DNA of 40,491 nucleotides, taken from NCBI GenBank assembly GCA_020853025.1, contig JADYZP010000056.1, positions 1 through 40,491 on the forward strand. The letters are read 5' to 3'. The stretch's first letter is position 1. Each line of letters opens with the position of its first letter. This document shows positions 8,717 to 17,066 of this stretch, one piece after another. The notes beneath the pieces are model-generated. The model saw only the letters and a program-made list of their open reading frames with translations. It was not told the origin of the DNA and did not search any database. The translations under genes and the position numbers were made by a program. This stretch comes from Burkholderiales bacterium (GTDB lineage: Bacteria; Pseudomonadota; Gammaproteobacteria; Burkholderiales; Casimicrobiaceae).

Positions 8717-8902
8717 ATGACCCGACTGCTGCTCGCATACGCCGGCGCACTTGTCGTGTTCTGCGCGCTGGACTTCCTGTGGCTCGGCCATGTCGCCAAG
8801 GGGTTCTACCAGGCACAGGTCGGACGCTGCTGCTCGCGCGCTCCAACTGGGGGTGTGGCGGCGTGTAGAAGCGCATCGATAGCTGCCCGGCCGCGGCCTT
8901 GA
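8717..8902 (+). pseudogene. truncated DUF2177-family membrane protein
   Basis: From an ATG at 8717 the first 35 residues (MTRLLLAYAGALVV, then DFLWLGHVAKGFY) match the N-terminal transmembrane helix and the characteristic D-F-L-W-L-G motif of DUF2177 membrane proteins, usually about 130-140 residues long. After about position 8821 the frame loses all similarity and runs to a chance stop at 8902. The remaining helices are missing, so this is a 3'-truncated pseudogene. Confidence 0.6.
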
Positions 8903-8949
8903 GACCCGGGCCGCGCAGCGTTCTGTCCGCGAGCACGTGTAAGACCACT

Positions 8950-9894
8950 CTAGCCGGGCGGGAGCGCGTCGATCAGCGCCGCCATGCGCTTCCTGGTCGC
9001 GGCGTCGGGCAGCCGTCCGATGCCCCCACCGAGGTTGTCGAGCATGTTCTTGGCCTGGCTCGTGGCGGGCGTGACCGTCGTCACCGCCGGGTGGCCGATC
9101 ACCCACTTGAGAAAGAACTGGGCCCAGGTCTTCGCATCGAATTCCGCGGCCCAGTCAGGCAGCGGCCGATCGCCGACGCGGCGGAACAGCCGCGTGCGGC
9201 CAAATGGCGCGTATGCCAGCACGCCGATCTTCCTTTCCTGCGCCAGCGGCAGGATGGTGTCCTCCACCTCGCGGCCATCGACGGCATAGTCCACGCCGAT
9301 GAAGTCGAGCGGTTCCGACTTCATGAGGCTGATGAGCGTGTCGTACTGCTGGTCGAACGTGGTCGTCACGCCGATGTAGCGGATGCGGCCCTGCTGTTTG
9401 AGTTCTTTCAGGATCGGCAACTGCGTTGCCGGGTCGCCGACATTGTGCACCTGGATGAGATCGATCTTCGCTTTCTTGATTCGGGAGAAGGAGGTTTCAA
9501 TCTGGGCTCGCGCCGCGGCCGCGTCAGCCGGCCCGCCGCGCGCGACATTCACCTTCGTGGCCCAGAAAATCCTGTCGACCAGACCCAGTTCGTTGGCGAT
9601 TCGGCCGGCCACCGCTTCGGACGCACCGTACTGCGGCGCGGTGTCGAAGACCCTGCCGCCATTGTCGACCAGCGTCTTCAGCACTTCCTTCAGCGCCGTC
9701 ACATCTTCGGCTCGCGCGACCTGGGAAAACGTGGCGGAACTGCCGAGGCCGATCACCGGGAGCAGTTCTCCACTCGAGGGAATGGCACGCGTGAGCAACT
9801 TCCCCTGTGCGAGTGCGATTTTTTGTCCAAGCGTCAGGGCGACTCCCGTCCCCAGTGTCATGGTGAGCCAATCGCGGCGTGAAATCGTAGACAC
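8950..9894 (-). CDS. Tat-exported aldo/keto reductase
   Basis: This encodes 314 residues. A twin-arginine leader (SRRDWLTMTLG, residues 5-15) with a hydrophobic stretch and an ALAQG-type cleavage site near 30 indicates export in folded form. The AKR catalytic tetrad is present: Asp84 and Tyr89 in FDTAPQYG, Lys114 in WATKVN, His150 in IQVHN. Such enzymes reduce carbonyls with NAD(P)H; how cofactor is supplied outside the cytoplasm is unclear, though several secreted oxidoreductases keep it bound. The start is a GTG at 9894 with GGAGAAGG just upstream. It follows the transporter gene by 40 bp on the same strand, so they may be co-transcribed. Confidence 0.85.
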   Translation of the reverse strand: MSTISRRDWLTMTLGTGVALTLGQKIALAQGKLLTRAIPSSGELLPVIGLGSSATFSQVARAEDVTALKEVLKTLVDNGGRVFDTAPQYGASEAVAGRIANELGLVDRIFWATKVNVARGGPADAAAARAQIETSFSRIKKAKIDLIQVHNVGDPATQLPILKELKQQGRIRYIGVTTTFDQQYDTLISLMKSEPLDFIGVDYAVDGREVEDTILPLAQERKIGVLAYAPFGRTRLFRRVGDRPLPDWAAEFDAKTWAQFFLKWVIGHPAVTTVTPATSQAKNMLDNLGGGIGRLPDAATRKRMAALIDALPPG

Positions 9895-9934
9895 GATGCC
9901 TTCTCCTCAGCAATAAGACGCCAACGCGTCCAGT

Positions 9935-11305
9935 TTACGACACGGATCTCGTTGCGGATCCCGCCGATCCCGAGTCGGCCGATCCACCGGTCGAGCGTTC
10001 CGTCAGGCGCTCCTGCCGGCGGCCCAGCCACCACGCATTCCCAACCCAGACGCACGCCAGCGGCACCGCGGCCCAGGCGATCCCGCCCGCTCCGAGCCCC
10101 GCCATGGTGACCAGGCTCGACGACCAGGCGCCCACCTGATCGCCGAGGCGATAGACCACCGTGTCGAGAAAATTCTTGGCCTTGTACTTGTCTTCGCGGC
10201 TCAGCACGGTGAACAACACTTCGCGCGTGGGCCGCGCGAAGGCGAAGTTGCCCGCGCGGCGAAGCACCGTGAATCCCACCACGATGGCCGCGGTCGGCAT
10301 CAGGCCGAGCCACAGGAATCCGACCGCCGTGAGGGCTGGCACGAACGTGAGCGTCCACGCGACTCCGACACGCTTCATCACCCGCCCGGTAAGAAAGAGC
10401 TGGCCGCCAAGCGTCAAGAGGTTCACCAGCAGATCGACGCGTGCGAAAAACGCCGTGCGGGCGGCGCGGTCGGCAAAAGTGCGGTTAACGATCTCCGCCT
10501 GCTCGAAGTACAGGAAGGTCGACAGGATCGTGTAGAGCAGCATGTAGCCGGCGATGCCAAGCAGGTACGGAGAACGCATCACATGCGTCATGCCGGCCAT
10601 CACGCTGCCGCCGATGGGCTGCTCGGCGCCCGGGCCGCCGCCAGGTCCGGCACCGGCAGCCCGCACCGCCGGTGTCTGGAACGCCTCGGTGAGCGCCCCC
10701 AGGCGTCGAGACGCTTGCACCCCGACCTCGAGCAACACGATCGACACCAGCAGCAGAAACGGCACGCCGACGAACTTCACCGTACCGGCCGTCACACTCG
10801 AGCCGAGGATGCCGCCCAGCGTCGCGGCCGCGGCGATGAATCCGAACAGGCGCTTGCTCTGCTCGGTGGAATAGACATCTACGACAAACGCCCAGAACAC
10901 GGAGACGACAAAGAGATTGAAGACCGACGACCAGATGAAGAACGCGCGTCCCACCCACACATTGGCATCGCCCGTGGCGGTCCTGAAGAGCAACAGGAAC
11001 ACCAGCAGGTTCAGCATGAAGAACCGGTAGGTGATACCGATGAACCGCGATCGCGCCAGTCGCGCCACGAGTGCCGCGAACAGCGGGTTCACCGCCATCA
11101 TGGCCACGAGCGTCCCGGTGAAGAGCCACGACAGATTCGCCACGCCGCCGGCAACACCTGCCTCGTCACGAATCGGCCGAATGACGTAGTACGCGCTGAA
11201 CACGGCGAACAGGTACAGGAACGCCCACGCCACTATCGCGCCCTCGCCGGGCCTGATGGACACCAAGCGGCTCAGGAGCCCGCGGCTGGGTTGCGAATCA
11301 TCCAT
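9935..11305 (-). CDS. MFS/ATP:ADP antiporter-like transporter (NTP/NDP exchanger family)
   Basis: This encodes 456 residues with about twelve hydrophobic segments. The opening (AYYVIRPIRDEAGV) and the segment FWAFVVDVYSTEQSKRLFGF are typical of bacterial proteins annotated as MFS transporters that are distantly related to ATP:ADP translocases of the AAA family. Free-living bacteria with this protein are not known to import ATP, so the substrate is open. The ATG at 11305 lies only about 20 bp from the point where integrase homology ends, which suggests a deletion has fused the transporter to the integrase 5' region. The aldo/keto reductase follows 40 bp downstream. Confidence 0.8.
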   Translation of the reverse strand: MDDSQPSRGLLSRLVSIRPGEGAIVAWAFLYLFAVFSAYYVIRPIRDEAGVAGGVANLSWLFTGTLVAMMAVNPLFAALVARLARSRFIGITYRFFMLNLLVFLLLFRTATGDANVWVGRAFFIWSSVFNLFVVSVFWAFVVDVYSTEQSKRLFGFIAAAATLGGILGSSVTAGTVKFVGVPFLLLVSIVLLEVGVQASRRLGALTEAFQTPAVRAAGAGPGGGPGAEQPIGGSVMAGMTHVMRSPYLLGIAGYMLLYTILSTFLYFEQAEIVNRTFADRAARTAFFARVDLLVNLLTLGGQLFLTGRVMKRVGVAWTLTFVPALTAVGFLWLGLMPTAAIVVGFTVLRRAGNFAFARPTREVLFTVLSREDKYKAKNFLDTVVYRLGDQVGAWSSSLVTMAGLGAGGIAWAAVPLACVWVGNAWWLGRRQERLTERSTGGSADSGSAGSATRSVS

Positions 11306-11327
11306 GGTCTGGCGCGGATCCTATCGT

Positions 11328-11508
11328 GCGATACGGCGCCCCACTTCCCGAGCGCAAGCAGCTTTTCCTTACCTTGGAAACGGTACTTGAAACGCCAAAG
11401 TTTTCCGCCCGCAGGTGACACCTCAAGGTAGAGGCCGCCGCTATCCCAAAGACGAACCGGTCGCGCGCCGGGCTTCGCGTTGCGCACCTTGACATCGATG
11501 AGGGGCAT
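11328..11508 (-). pseudogene. 5' fragment of a P4-type tyrosine integrase (DUF4102 arm-binding domain)
   Basis: From an ATG at 11508 about 60 codons encode the N-terminal arm-binding domain of tyrosine integrases: VRNAKPGARPVRLWD, GGLYLEVSPAGGKLWRFKYR and GKEKLLALGKW. After GAVS (near 11328) homology stops and the frame runs into the transporter gene. The core-binding and catalytic domains (Arg-His-Arg-Tyr) are gone. The fragment sits 166 bp past the 3' end of a tRNA-Ser in the same orientation, the usual place for an integrase of a tRNA-targeting genomic island. It marks a decayed island boundary. Confidence 0.85.
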
Positions 11509-11568
11509 GGGGGTAGACACGCTTTCGTTTGGGGTATCACCCCCAAAGCTACCCCCACGTCTACCCCC
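11509..11568. repeat. 12-bp-spaced CCCCC iterons and 10-bp inverted repeat upstream of the integrase stub
   Basis: Runs of five C start at exactly 11540, 11552 and 11564, each preceded by TA or CA, giving three tandem 12-bp units. In addition GGGGGTAGAC at 11509-11518 is a perfect inverted copy of GTCTACCCCC at 11559-11568. Regularly spaced short repeats next to an integrase arm-binding domain fit arm-type integrase or excisionase sites, or autoregulatory sites. That role is inferred from position. Confidence 0.55.
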
Positions 11569-11673
11569 TGATCTCAACGGACGATGCCGGACCTTCTTGA
11601 ACCCTGGATAGTGGTTTCACAGAGGAAAAGTGTGGGACTGCCGGACTTCTTCGGACGTTAGTGCAGGAAAAAA

Positions 11674-11764
11674 TGGCGGAGAGGGCGGGATTCGAACCCG
11701 CGGAGGGCTATTAACCCTCGCACGCTTTCCAGGCGTGTGACTTAAACCGCTCATCCACCTCTCC
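11674..11764 (-). tRNA. tRNA-Ser (anticodon GGA)
   Basis: This is a 91-nt class II tRNA with the CCA end encoded (11676-11674). Acceptor arms GGAGAGG (11764-11758) and CCTCTCC pair fully, with G as discriminator base. The anticodon stem-loop CACGCCTGGAAAGCGTG gives anticodon GGA (reads UCC/UCU). A long variable arm with a GAGGG/CCCTC stem, as expected for serine, precedes GGTTCGAATCC of the T arm. A run of six T immediately follows the CCA. The integrase remnant downstream shows it has served as an island attachment site. Confidence 0.95.
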
Positions 11765-11865
11765 GGTGGTTGTCATTTTACCCGATCAACGTCACGATCA
11801 GCAGCCGGCAAACCGCCTCGTCACCCTTCGTGGCCGATGCCGTCACTCAGGCGATTGAACGGCAG

Positions 11866-12064
11866 CTACGCGGTCTGCTGCGGGAATTTGCCCGCCTCGT
11901 CGACGTCGCGCTCGACGTCGATGCCGGACTTGATCCGGTACTGCACGGCAAAGTCCATGATCTTCTTCATCGGCGAAATGCTGCCGGCGTGCGTGACGGC
12001 GCTGCGCACGAAGTATGCAAGCCGCGCACCGGCCGGTGCGGGGCTGGGCGGGCTCGACGCTCCG
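11866..12064 (-). other. orphan open frame tail, possibly the end of a decayed gene
   Basis: Directly after the stop of the small membrane protein, a different minus-strand frame is open to a TAG at 11868-11866. Its last 50 codons (AYFVRSAVTHAGSIS, MKKIMDFAVQYRIKSG, IDVERDVDEAGKF) have protein-like composition, unlike the proline/serine-rich codons before them. No convincing start codon with a ribosome site precedes it; an internal ATG would give only about 33 residues. It may be a truncated gene, a frameshifted extension, or chance. I do not recognise the family. Confidence 0.3.
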
Positions 12065-12382
12065 CTACTCGTTCGGCTTGCGCGTCGCGCGGCCGCCCTC
12101 GGGCATGGCAGGATCGTCGGGCAGCGTCGTTGCCTCTCCCTCGATGACGCGGTCGTCGGTGCGGCCTGCGGGCGTGCCGGTGGGTACGCTATTGCTCGAA
12201 AGGAAATACCTGACCAGTCCGACGATCGCCATTACGGAAAACGCGATGGCGAAAAAAATCCACAACCCGAGTACCAGCAAGACGACGCAGGCAACGCCGA
12301 CGATGAGGAGCAGGAAGCCGAGCAGCTTCGCGGCGAAGCTCGGCGGCCTGCCGTCCGGTCCGCCTATGTGGATGCGCAGCAT
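12065..12382 (-). CDS. small hydrophobic membrane protein, unknown function
   Basis: This encodes 105 residues from an ATG at 12382. Residues about 18-60 are almost continuously hydrophobic, enough for two transmembrane helices. A polar acidic tail follows, rich in Gly, Pro, Thr and Asp. There is no cysteine pair, lipobox or catalytic motif. It lies 138 bp downstream of maeB on the same strand and may be read from the same transcript, but nothing ties it to malate metabolism. Confidence 0.6.
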   Translation of the reverse strand: MLRIHIGGPDGRPPSFAAKLLGFLLLIVGVACVVLLVLGLWIFFAIAFSVMAIVGLVRYFLSSNSVPTGTPAGRTDDRVIEGEATTLPDDPAMPEGGRATRKPNE

Positions 12383-12520
12383 CGGCAGCAGTCCTCGATT
12401 GACGCCGTCACGCGCAACGCGCCGGCAATGAAAACTTCCAGGGGCGGTGACGAAAACGCCAACGATACTCCAGTCGCACTACCGCCATCTCCCCTCCCCG
12501 AACTTCCTTTGCAGATCCCG

Positions 12521-14812
12521 TCAGAGCAGCGACGGCTGCTGATACGTCAATGCGTCGACAACCGTCAGCGCGGTCATGTTGACGATGCGGCGTACGGTCG
12601 CCGACGGTGTCAGGATATGTACGGGCTTGGCGACACCGAGCAGCATCGGCCCCAGCGTTACGCCCGACCCTGCGGTGACCTTCAGCAGGTTGAAGGCGAT
12701 GTTGGCGGCGTCCGTCGTCGGCATGATCAGCAGATTCGCCTCGCCCTTCAGCCGCGAATTGGGGAACGCGGCCAGGCGCACCTTCTCGCTCAGCGCGGCA
12801 TCACCGTGCATCTCGCCCTCGATTTCGAGATCCGGGTCCATCGCGTTGACGAGTGCCAGCGCCGCCTGCATCTTCTTCGCCTGCGGATGCGTCGACGAGC
12901 CGAAGCTCGAGTGCGACAGCAGCGCGACCTTGGGCACGAGACCGAAGCGGCGTATTCCCTCGGCGGCAAGCAGCGTGATCTCGGCCAGCTCGTCGGCGTT
13001 GGGGTCGGCGTTGACGTAGGTGTCGGCGATGAAGACGGTGCGCGTCGGCAGCATCACCGCGTTCATCGCCGCGTAGGTGCGCACGCCGCGGCGCAGGCCG
13101 ATCACGTGGTCGATGTACTGGCGATGCAGGTCGTGCATGCCGAAGGTGCCGCAGAGCATGCCGTCGGCGTCACCACGATGGATCGCCATCGCGCCGATCA
13201 GCGTCAGCCGGCGCCGCATCTCGATCTTCGCGTAGGCCTGCGACACTCCCCGGCGCTGCGTCAGCCGGTAATACTCCATCCAATAGTCCTTGTAGCGCTC
13301 GTCGCGCTCCGGATTGATGATCTCGAAATCGCGGCCGGGCACGATGCGCAGGCCGAAGCGCTCGATGCGCTTCTCGATCACCGCCGGCCGGCCGACGAGG
13401 ATCGGTTTTGCGAGCTCCTCGTCGACGACGACCTGCACGGCGCGCAGCACGCGCTCTTCCTCGCCCTCGGCATAGACGATTCGCTTGGGCGATGCTTTCG
13501 CCGCCGCGAAGATCGGCTTCATGAGCAGGCCCGAGTGGTAGACGAACTGCGTCAACCGCTCGCGATACGCGGCGAAGTCTTCGATCGGCCGCGTGGCGAC
13601 ACCCGAATCCATCGCAGCCTTCGCCACCGCCGGCGCGATCATCACGATCAGCCGCGGATCGAAGGGCTTCGGAATCAGGTACTCGGGACCGAAGCGCAGG
13701 TTCTCGATGTTGTAGGCGTGTGCGACGATTTCCGACTGCTCGGCCATCGCCAGGTCGGCGATCGCGCGCACGCAGGCGAGCTTCATCTCCTCGTTGATCG
13801 TCGTCGCGCCGACGTCGAGCGCGCCGCGGAAGATGAACGGGAAGCACAGCACGTTGTTGACCTGGTTCGGGAAGTCCGAGCGACCGGTGGCGATCACCGC
13901 GTCGGGCCGCGCCGCCTTGGCGACATCCGGCATGATCTCGGGCTCGGGATTGGCGAGCGCCAGGATCAAGGGAGACTTCGCCATCGTCGGCAGCCATTCG
14001 GGCTTCAGCACGCCACCGGCAGACAAGCCGAGGAAGACGTCGGCGCCGGGCAGGATGTCGGCGAGCGTTCGTGCCTGCGTCGGTTGCGCGTAGGCGACCT
14101 TGTGCTCGTCCATCAGCTTGGTGCGCCCTTCGTAGACGACGCCCTCGATGTCCGCGACAAAGATGTTCTCGCGCCGGACGCCCAGCCCGCGCAAGAGATC
14201 GAGGCAGGCGAGCGCGGCGGCACCGGCGCCGGAGCAGACGAGCTTGACGTCTGCGGCTTTCTTGCCGACGACGCGGAGTCCGTTGACGACGGCGGCACCG
14301 ACGATGATCGCGGTTCCGTGCTGGTCGTCGTGAAAGACCGGAATCTTCATTCGCTCGCGACATTTGCGCTCGACGTGGAAGCACTCGGGCGCCTTGATGT
14401 CCTCGAGGTTGATGCCGCCGAAGGTCGGCTCCAGCGCGACGATCATGTCGACCAGCTTGTCCGGGTCGCGCTCGTCCAGCTCGATGTCGAAGCAGTCGAG
14501 TCCCGAGAACTTCTTGAACAGCACCGCCTTGCCTTCCATCACCGGCTTCGCGGCCAGCGGGCCGATCGCGCCCAGTCCCAGCACTGCGGTGCCGTTGGTG
14601 ATGACGGCGACCAGGTTCGCGCGCGCGGTGAGCTTCGACGCCTGGTTCGGGTCGCGCACGATCTCGTCGCAGGCGGCGGCAACACCCGGCGTATACGCCA
14701 GCGCCAGGTCACGCTGATTGGTGAGCTGCTTGGTCGGCGTCAGCGCGATCTTTCCCGGCGGATATTGCCGGTGGTATTCGAGCGAGGCCTCGCGGATGTC
14801 TTTATCCGGCAT
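12521..14812 (-). CDS. maeB: NADP-dependent malic enzyme with C-terminal phosphotransacetylase-like domain
   Basis: The product has 763 residues from the ATG at 14812; family members begin with this short polar stretch before [12 protein letters not shown], so the ATGs further upstream were not used. The first 420 residues are the malic enzyme: [15 protein letters not shown], the metal-binding [11 protein letters not shown], the nucleotide fold [15 protein letters not shown] and [11 protein letters not shown]. The C-terminal 330 residues match the phosphate acetyltransferase-like domain of MaeB proteins, thought to be a regulatory acetyl-CoA sensor. The enzyme decarboxylates malate to pyruvate with NADP+, supplying NADPH in the cytoplasm. 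Length is close to E. coli MaeB (759 residues). It is transcribed divergently from ccmI. Confidence 0.95.
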   Translation of the reverse strand: MPDKDIREASLEYHRQYPPGKIALTPTKQLTNQRDLALAYTPGVAAACDEIVRDPNQASKLTARANLVAVITNGTAVLGLGAIGPLAAKPVMEGKAVLFKKFSGLDCFDIELDERDPDKLVDMIVALEPTFGGINLEDIKAPECFHVERKCRERMKIPVFHDDQHGTAIIVGAAVVNGLRVVGKKAADVKLVCSGAGAAALACLDLLRGLGVRRENIFVADIEGVVYEGRTKLMDEHKVAYAQPTQARTLADILPGADVFLGLSAGGVLKPEWLPTMAKSPLILALANPEPEIMPDVAKAARPDAVIATGRSDFPNQVNNVLCFPFIFRGALDVGATTINEEMKLACVRAIADLAMAEQSEIVAHAYNIENLRFGPEYLIPKPFDPRLIVMIAPAVAKAAMDSGVATRPIEDFAAYRERLTQFVYHSGLLMKPIFAAAKASPKRIVYAEGEEERVLRAVQVVVDEELAKPILVGRPAVIEKRIERFGLRIVPGRDFEIINPERDERYKDYWMEYYRLTQRRGVSQAYAKIEMRRRLTLIGAMAIHRGDADGMLCGTFGMHDLHRQYIDHVIGLRRGVRTYAAMNAVMLPTRTVFIADTYVNADPNADELAEITLLAAEGIRRFGLVPKVALLSHSSFGSSTHPQAKKMQAALALVNAMDPDLEIEGEMHGDAALSEKVRLAAFPNSRLKGEANLLIMPTTDAANIAFNLLKVTAGSGVTLGPMLLGVAKPVHILTPSATVRRIVNMTALTVVDALTYQQPSLL

Positions 14813-14987
14813 GGTGGTGGGACCCGGGATGATGTCCGCGTAGCGGGCAAGGCCAAACATCATAATCCAACGCCTGTCGTCGCTCGCCGGCAACGGCCGC
14901 GCCGATCACTTTTCGCGCGCTGCCGGTTCCTCTTCTTCCAGGCCGCAAGTCTGCGCTGAGTCAAACCGGCGCACAGGGATGCAAAGG

Positions 14988-14993
14988 TATAAT
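14988..14993 (+). promoter_or_regulatory. probable -10 element of the ccmI promoter
   Basis: A perfect TATAAT sits 58 bp upstream of the ccmI ATG in the maeB-ccmI divergent spacer, within an AT-richer patch (GCAAAGGTATAATTTCG). No good -35 hexamer lies at 17 +/- 1 bp, so this is either a weak sigma-70 promoter or one needing an activator. Confidence 0.4.
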
Positions 14994-15051
14994 TTCGACT
15001 CATTTTCCGTCTGGCGCGAGGTCTTCCGGGACCCGCGCTGCGCCTTCGCAG

Positions 15052-16353
15052 ATGACCTCTTCACCATTGTTCTGGGCCGCCGCACTGGCGCTCCTCGCCG
15101 GCACGCTGGCGATGCTGCTGCTGCCCCTCCTGCGCCGGTCCCGAATGGCCGAAGCCCCGGGCGACCGATCCGCGGCCACGGCGGTGTTCCGCGATCACAA
15201 GCGCCAGATCGAGGATGATTACGCGACCCGCACGATCACGGCCGAAGAGCGTGACGCCGCGCTCGCCGACCTCACCACGCGCTTCGGGCATGAACTCGCG
15301 CAAGACGCCCCGGCCGCGAAAGCAAGCGGCGACGGTTCGCGCTTTGTCTCGGCGCTGGTGCTGGTCGCCTGTGTGCCGGTGCTTGCCGGCGCCATGTATT
15401 TCGTGCTCGGCAATCCGGCCGCGATCTCCGCTCCGGCGCAAGGCGCGGCGCAGGGGATGAACGACCCGCAGCTGGTGGCGATGGTCGACACGCTCGCGGC
15501 GCGACTGCAGGCCAGTCCCGAAGACGGCGAAGGCTGGCTGATGCTTGGCCGCTCGTACCGGGCGCTCGGACGCTACGACGCGTCGGCGCTGGCCTTCGGC
15601 GAGGCCGCCAAGCGGATGCCGCCGAATGCGCCGCTGTATGCGGATTGGGCGGAGACCGTCGCGCAGGCCCAGGGCCGCAGTCTGGTTGGGCAGCCCACCG
15701 AATTGCTCGCGCGTGCGCTCGCACTCGACCCGAAGAATCCGAAGGCGCTGGCGCTATCCGGCTCTGCCGCGATGGAGCGCGGCGACCCGGCCACCGCCGC
15801 CGTGATGTGGAAACGGCTGCGTGCGGTGCTGCCACCGGAGAGTCCCGACATCGCGGAAATCGACGCCGTGCTGGCGCGCATCACCGAGTCAGCACCCGGC
15901 TCCGACGCTCAGCGCGCAGTTCCTGCACCCGTCGCCTCTGCCGCTCCAGGAACCGCTGCCGCTGCGTCAGCGTCGGCGCCCACCGCAGACGCCGCGGCGA
16001 CCTCGTCCGCCACCGGCATCGAAGGCCGCGTCGAACTCGACCCCAAGCTCGCCTCCAGGGCGGCGCCGAACGACACGGTGTTCATTTTTGCGCGCGATCC
16101 GGACGGCTCGCGGATGCCGCTCGCGGCGCTGAAAATCGCAGTAGCCGAACTGCCGAAATCATTCGCGCTCACCGACGCGATGGCGATGTCGCCCGCCGCG
16201 ACGATTTCCAAGGCCGCGCGGGTAGTCGTCGAAGCGCGCGTGAGCCGTTCAGGCAACGTCGTCGCGCAGCCGGGCGACTTGGCTGGCAGCAGCGCGCCCG
16301 TGGCGCCAGGTGCGCGCAACCTCACCGTGACCATCGACCGTGTCCTGCCTTGA
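15052..16353 (+). CDS. ccmI: cytochrome c biogenesis protein CcmI (CycH)
   Basis: This encodes 433 residues. The N-terminus has a transmembrane helix at about 6-25, then the conserved cytoplasmic segment FRDHKRQIEDDY with a coiled-coil-like region, and a second helix at about 100-118. TPR repeats at about 145-280 (WLMLGRSYRALGRYDASALAF is clear) are followed by an Ala/Pro linker and a beta-rich C-terminal domain, as in full-length CycH. CcmI binds the C-termini of apocytochromes c in the periplasm and hands them to CcmF/CcmH. Here it is the first gene of the cluster, 98 bp ahead of ccmA, whereas it commonly ends the operon or is fused to ccmH. Confidence 0.93.
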   Translation: MTSSPLFWAAALALLAGTLAMLLLPLLRRSRMAEAPGDRSAATAVFRDHKRQIEDDYATRTITAEERDAALADLTTRFGHELAQDAPAAKASGDGSRFVSALVLVACVPVLAGAMYFVLGNPAAISAPAQGAAQGMNDPQLVAMVDTLAARLQASPEDGEGWLMLGRSYRALGRYDASALAFGEAAKRMPPNAPLYADWAETVAQAQGRSLVGQPTELLARALALDPKNPKALALSGSAAMERGDPATAAVMWKRLRAVLPPESPDIAEIDAVLARITESAPGSDAQRAVPAPVASAAPGTAAAASASAPTADAAATSSATGIEGRVELDPKLASRAAPNDTVFIFARDPDGSRMPLAALKIAVAELPKSFALTDAMAMSPAATISKAARVVVEARVSRSGNVVAQPGDLAGSSAPVAPGARNLTVTIDRVLP

Positions 16354-16360
16354 CTGATCC

Positions 16361-16398
16361 TGATTTATCGTCGTAAATCAACGAGATATGTTAATCTC
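16361..16398. promoter_or_regulatory. two inverted repeats between ccmI and ccmA, possible operator or internal promoter
   Basis: TGATTTA at 16361-16367 and TAAATCA at 16374-16380 form a perfect 7-bp inverted repeat around TCGTCG. GAGAT at 16383-16387 and ATCTC at 16394-16398 form a second. This AT-rich patch contrasts with the GC-rich coding DNA on both sides and ends about 54 bp before the ccmA ATG. It could be an operator/promoter for ccmABCDEFGH or a weak terminator after ccmI. The half-sites do not match the FNR consensus TTGAT-N4-ATCAA. Confidence 0.4.
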
Positions 16399-16451
16399 TA
16401 CAAGCGGTGGCGCAGTGCCCTCGCTATCCTCCCTCGGCACCCACCTTGCCC

Positions 16452-17066
16452 ATGCTCGAAGTGCTGGAACTGGCCGCACGGCGCGGCGATGCGGTGTTGT
16501 TTCGGAGACTCGGCTTTCGAGTCGAAGCCGGAAAGATGCTGGTCGTCACCGGTCCCAACGGTACCGGCAAGACCACGCTGCTGCGCATTCTGGCTGGCCT
16601 GACGTTGGCCACCGCCGGACGCGTGCTTTTTCGCGGCGAAGCGGTAGCACCGGGCTCACCGAAACTGCGCGCCGAATGTGTGTTCGTCGGCCATCTTCCG
16701 GCGCTGAAGGACGAGTTCACCGCCGAGGAAAATCTGTCCAGCCTGGTCGAGCTGTCGGGGGTCCGGCCGACTGCGTCCCAGTTGCGCGCCGTGCTATCGG
16801 AGGTCGCACTCGACGCGCAGCGCGCGTTGCCGGCGCGGGTGTTGTCGCAGGGTCAGCGCCGGCGCATCGGTCTTGCGCGCCTTTCGCTGCTGCGGCGCCC
16901 GCTGTGGCTCCTCGACGAGCCGGCGACGGCGCTCGACACGACCGGACTCGCGCTGCTCGGGCAGCTGATCGCGCGCCAGCTGGCGGCGGGCGGCGCTGTG
17001 GTCGCGTCCACGCATCAGACGCTCGATCTTCCGCCGGAACATCTGGAATGGCTGGTGCTGGCATGA
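16452..17066 (+). CDS. ccmA: heme exporter ATP-binding subunit CcmA
   Basis: This encodes 204 residues from the ATG at 16452; the frame is open further upstream but similarity starts at MLEVLELAARRG. ABC motifs are complete: Walker A GPNGTGKT (34-41), signature LSQGQRRRIGLARL, Walker B LWLLDEP followed by ATALD, and a switch histidine in STHQ. CcmA powers the CcmABCD complex, which releases holo-CcmE from CcmC/CcmD after heme loading. It is cytoplasmic and bound to CcmB. Its stop overlaps the ccmB start (ATGA at 17063), indicating coupled translation. Confidence 0.95.
   Translation: MLEVLELAARRGDAVLFRRLGFRVEAGKMLVVTGPNGTGKTTLLRILAGLTLATAGRVLFRGEAVAPGSPKLRAECVFVGHLPALKDEFTAEENLSSLVELSGVRPTASQLRAVLSEVALDAQRALPARVLSQGQRRRIGLARLSLLRRPLWLLDEPATALDTTGLALLGQLIARQLAAGGAVVASTHQTLDLPPEHLEWLVLA

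Noticed and set aside
11837..14959. A 1040-codon plus-strand open frame opposite maeB
   Set aside because: maeB on the minus strand matches the malic enzyme family along its full length; the antisense product has a typical Arg/His/Asp-rich shadow composition.
16361..16380. FNR-type binding site before ccmA
   Set aside because: The palindrome TGATTTA-N6-TAAATCA does not fit TTGAT-N4-ATCAA in half-site or spacing.
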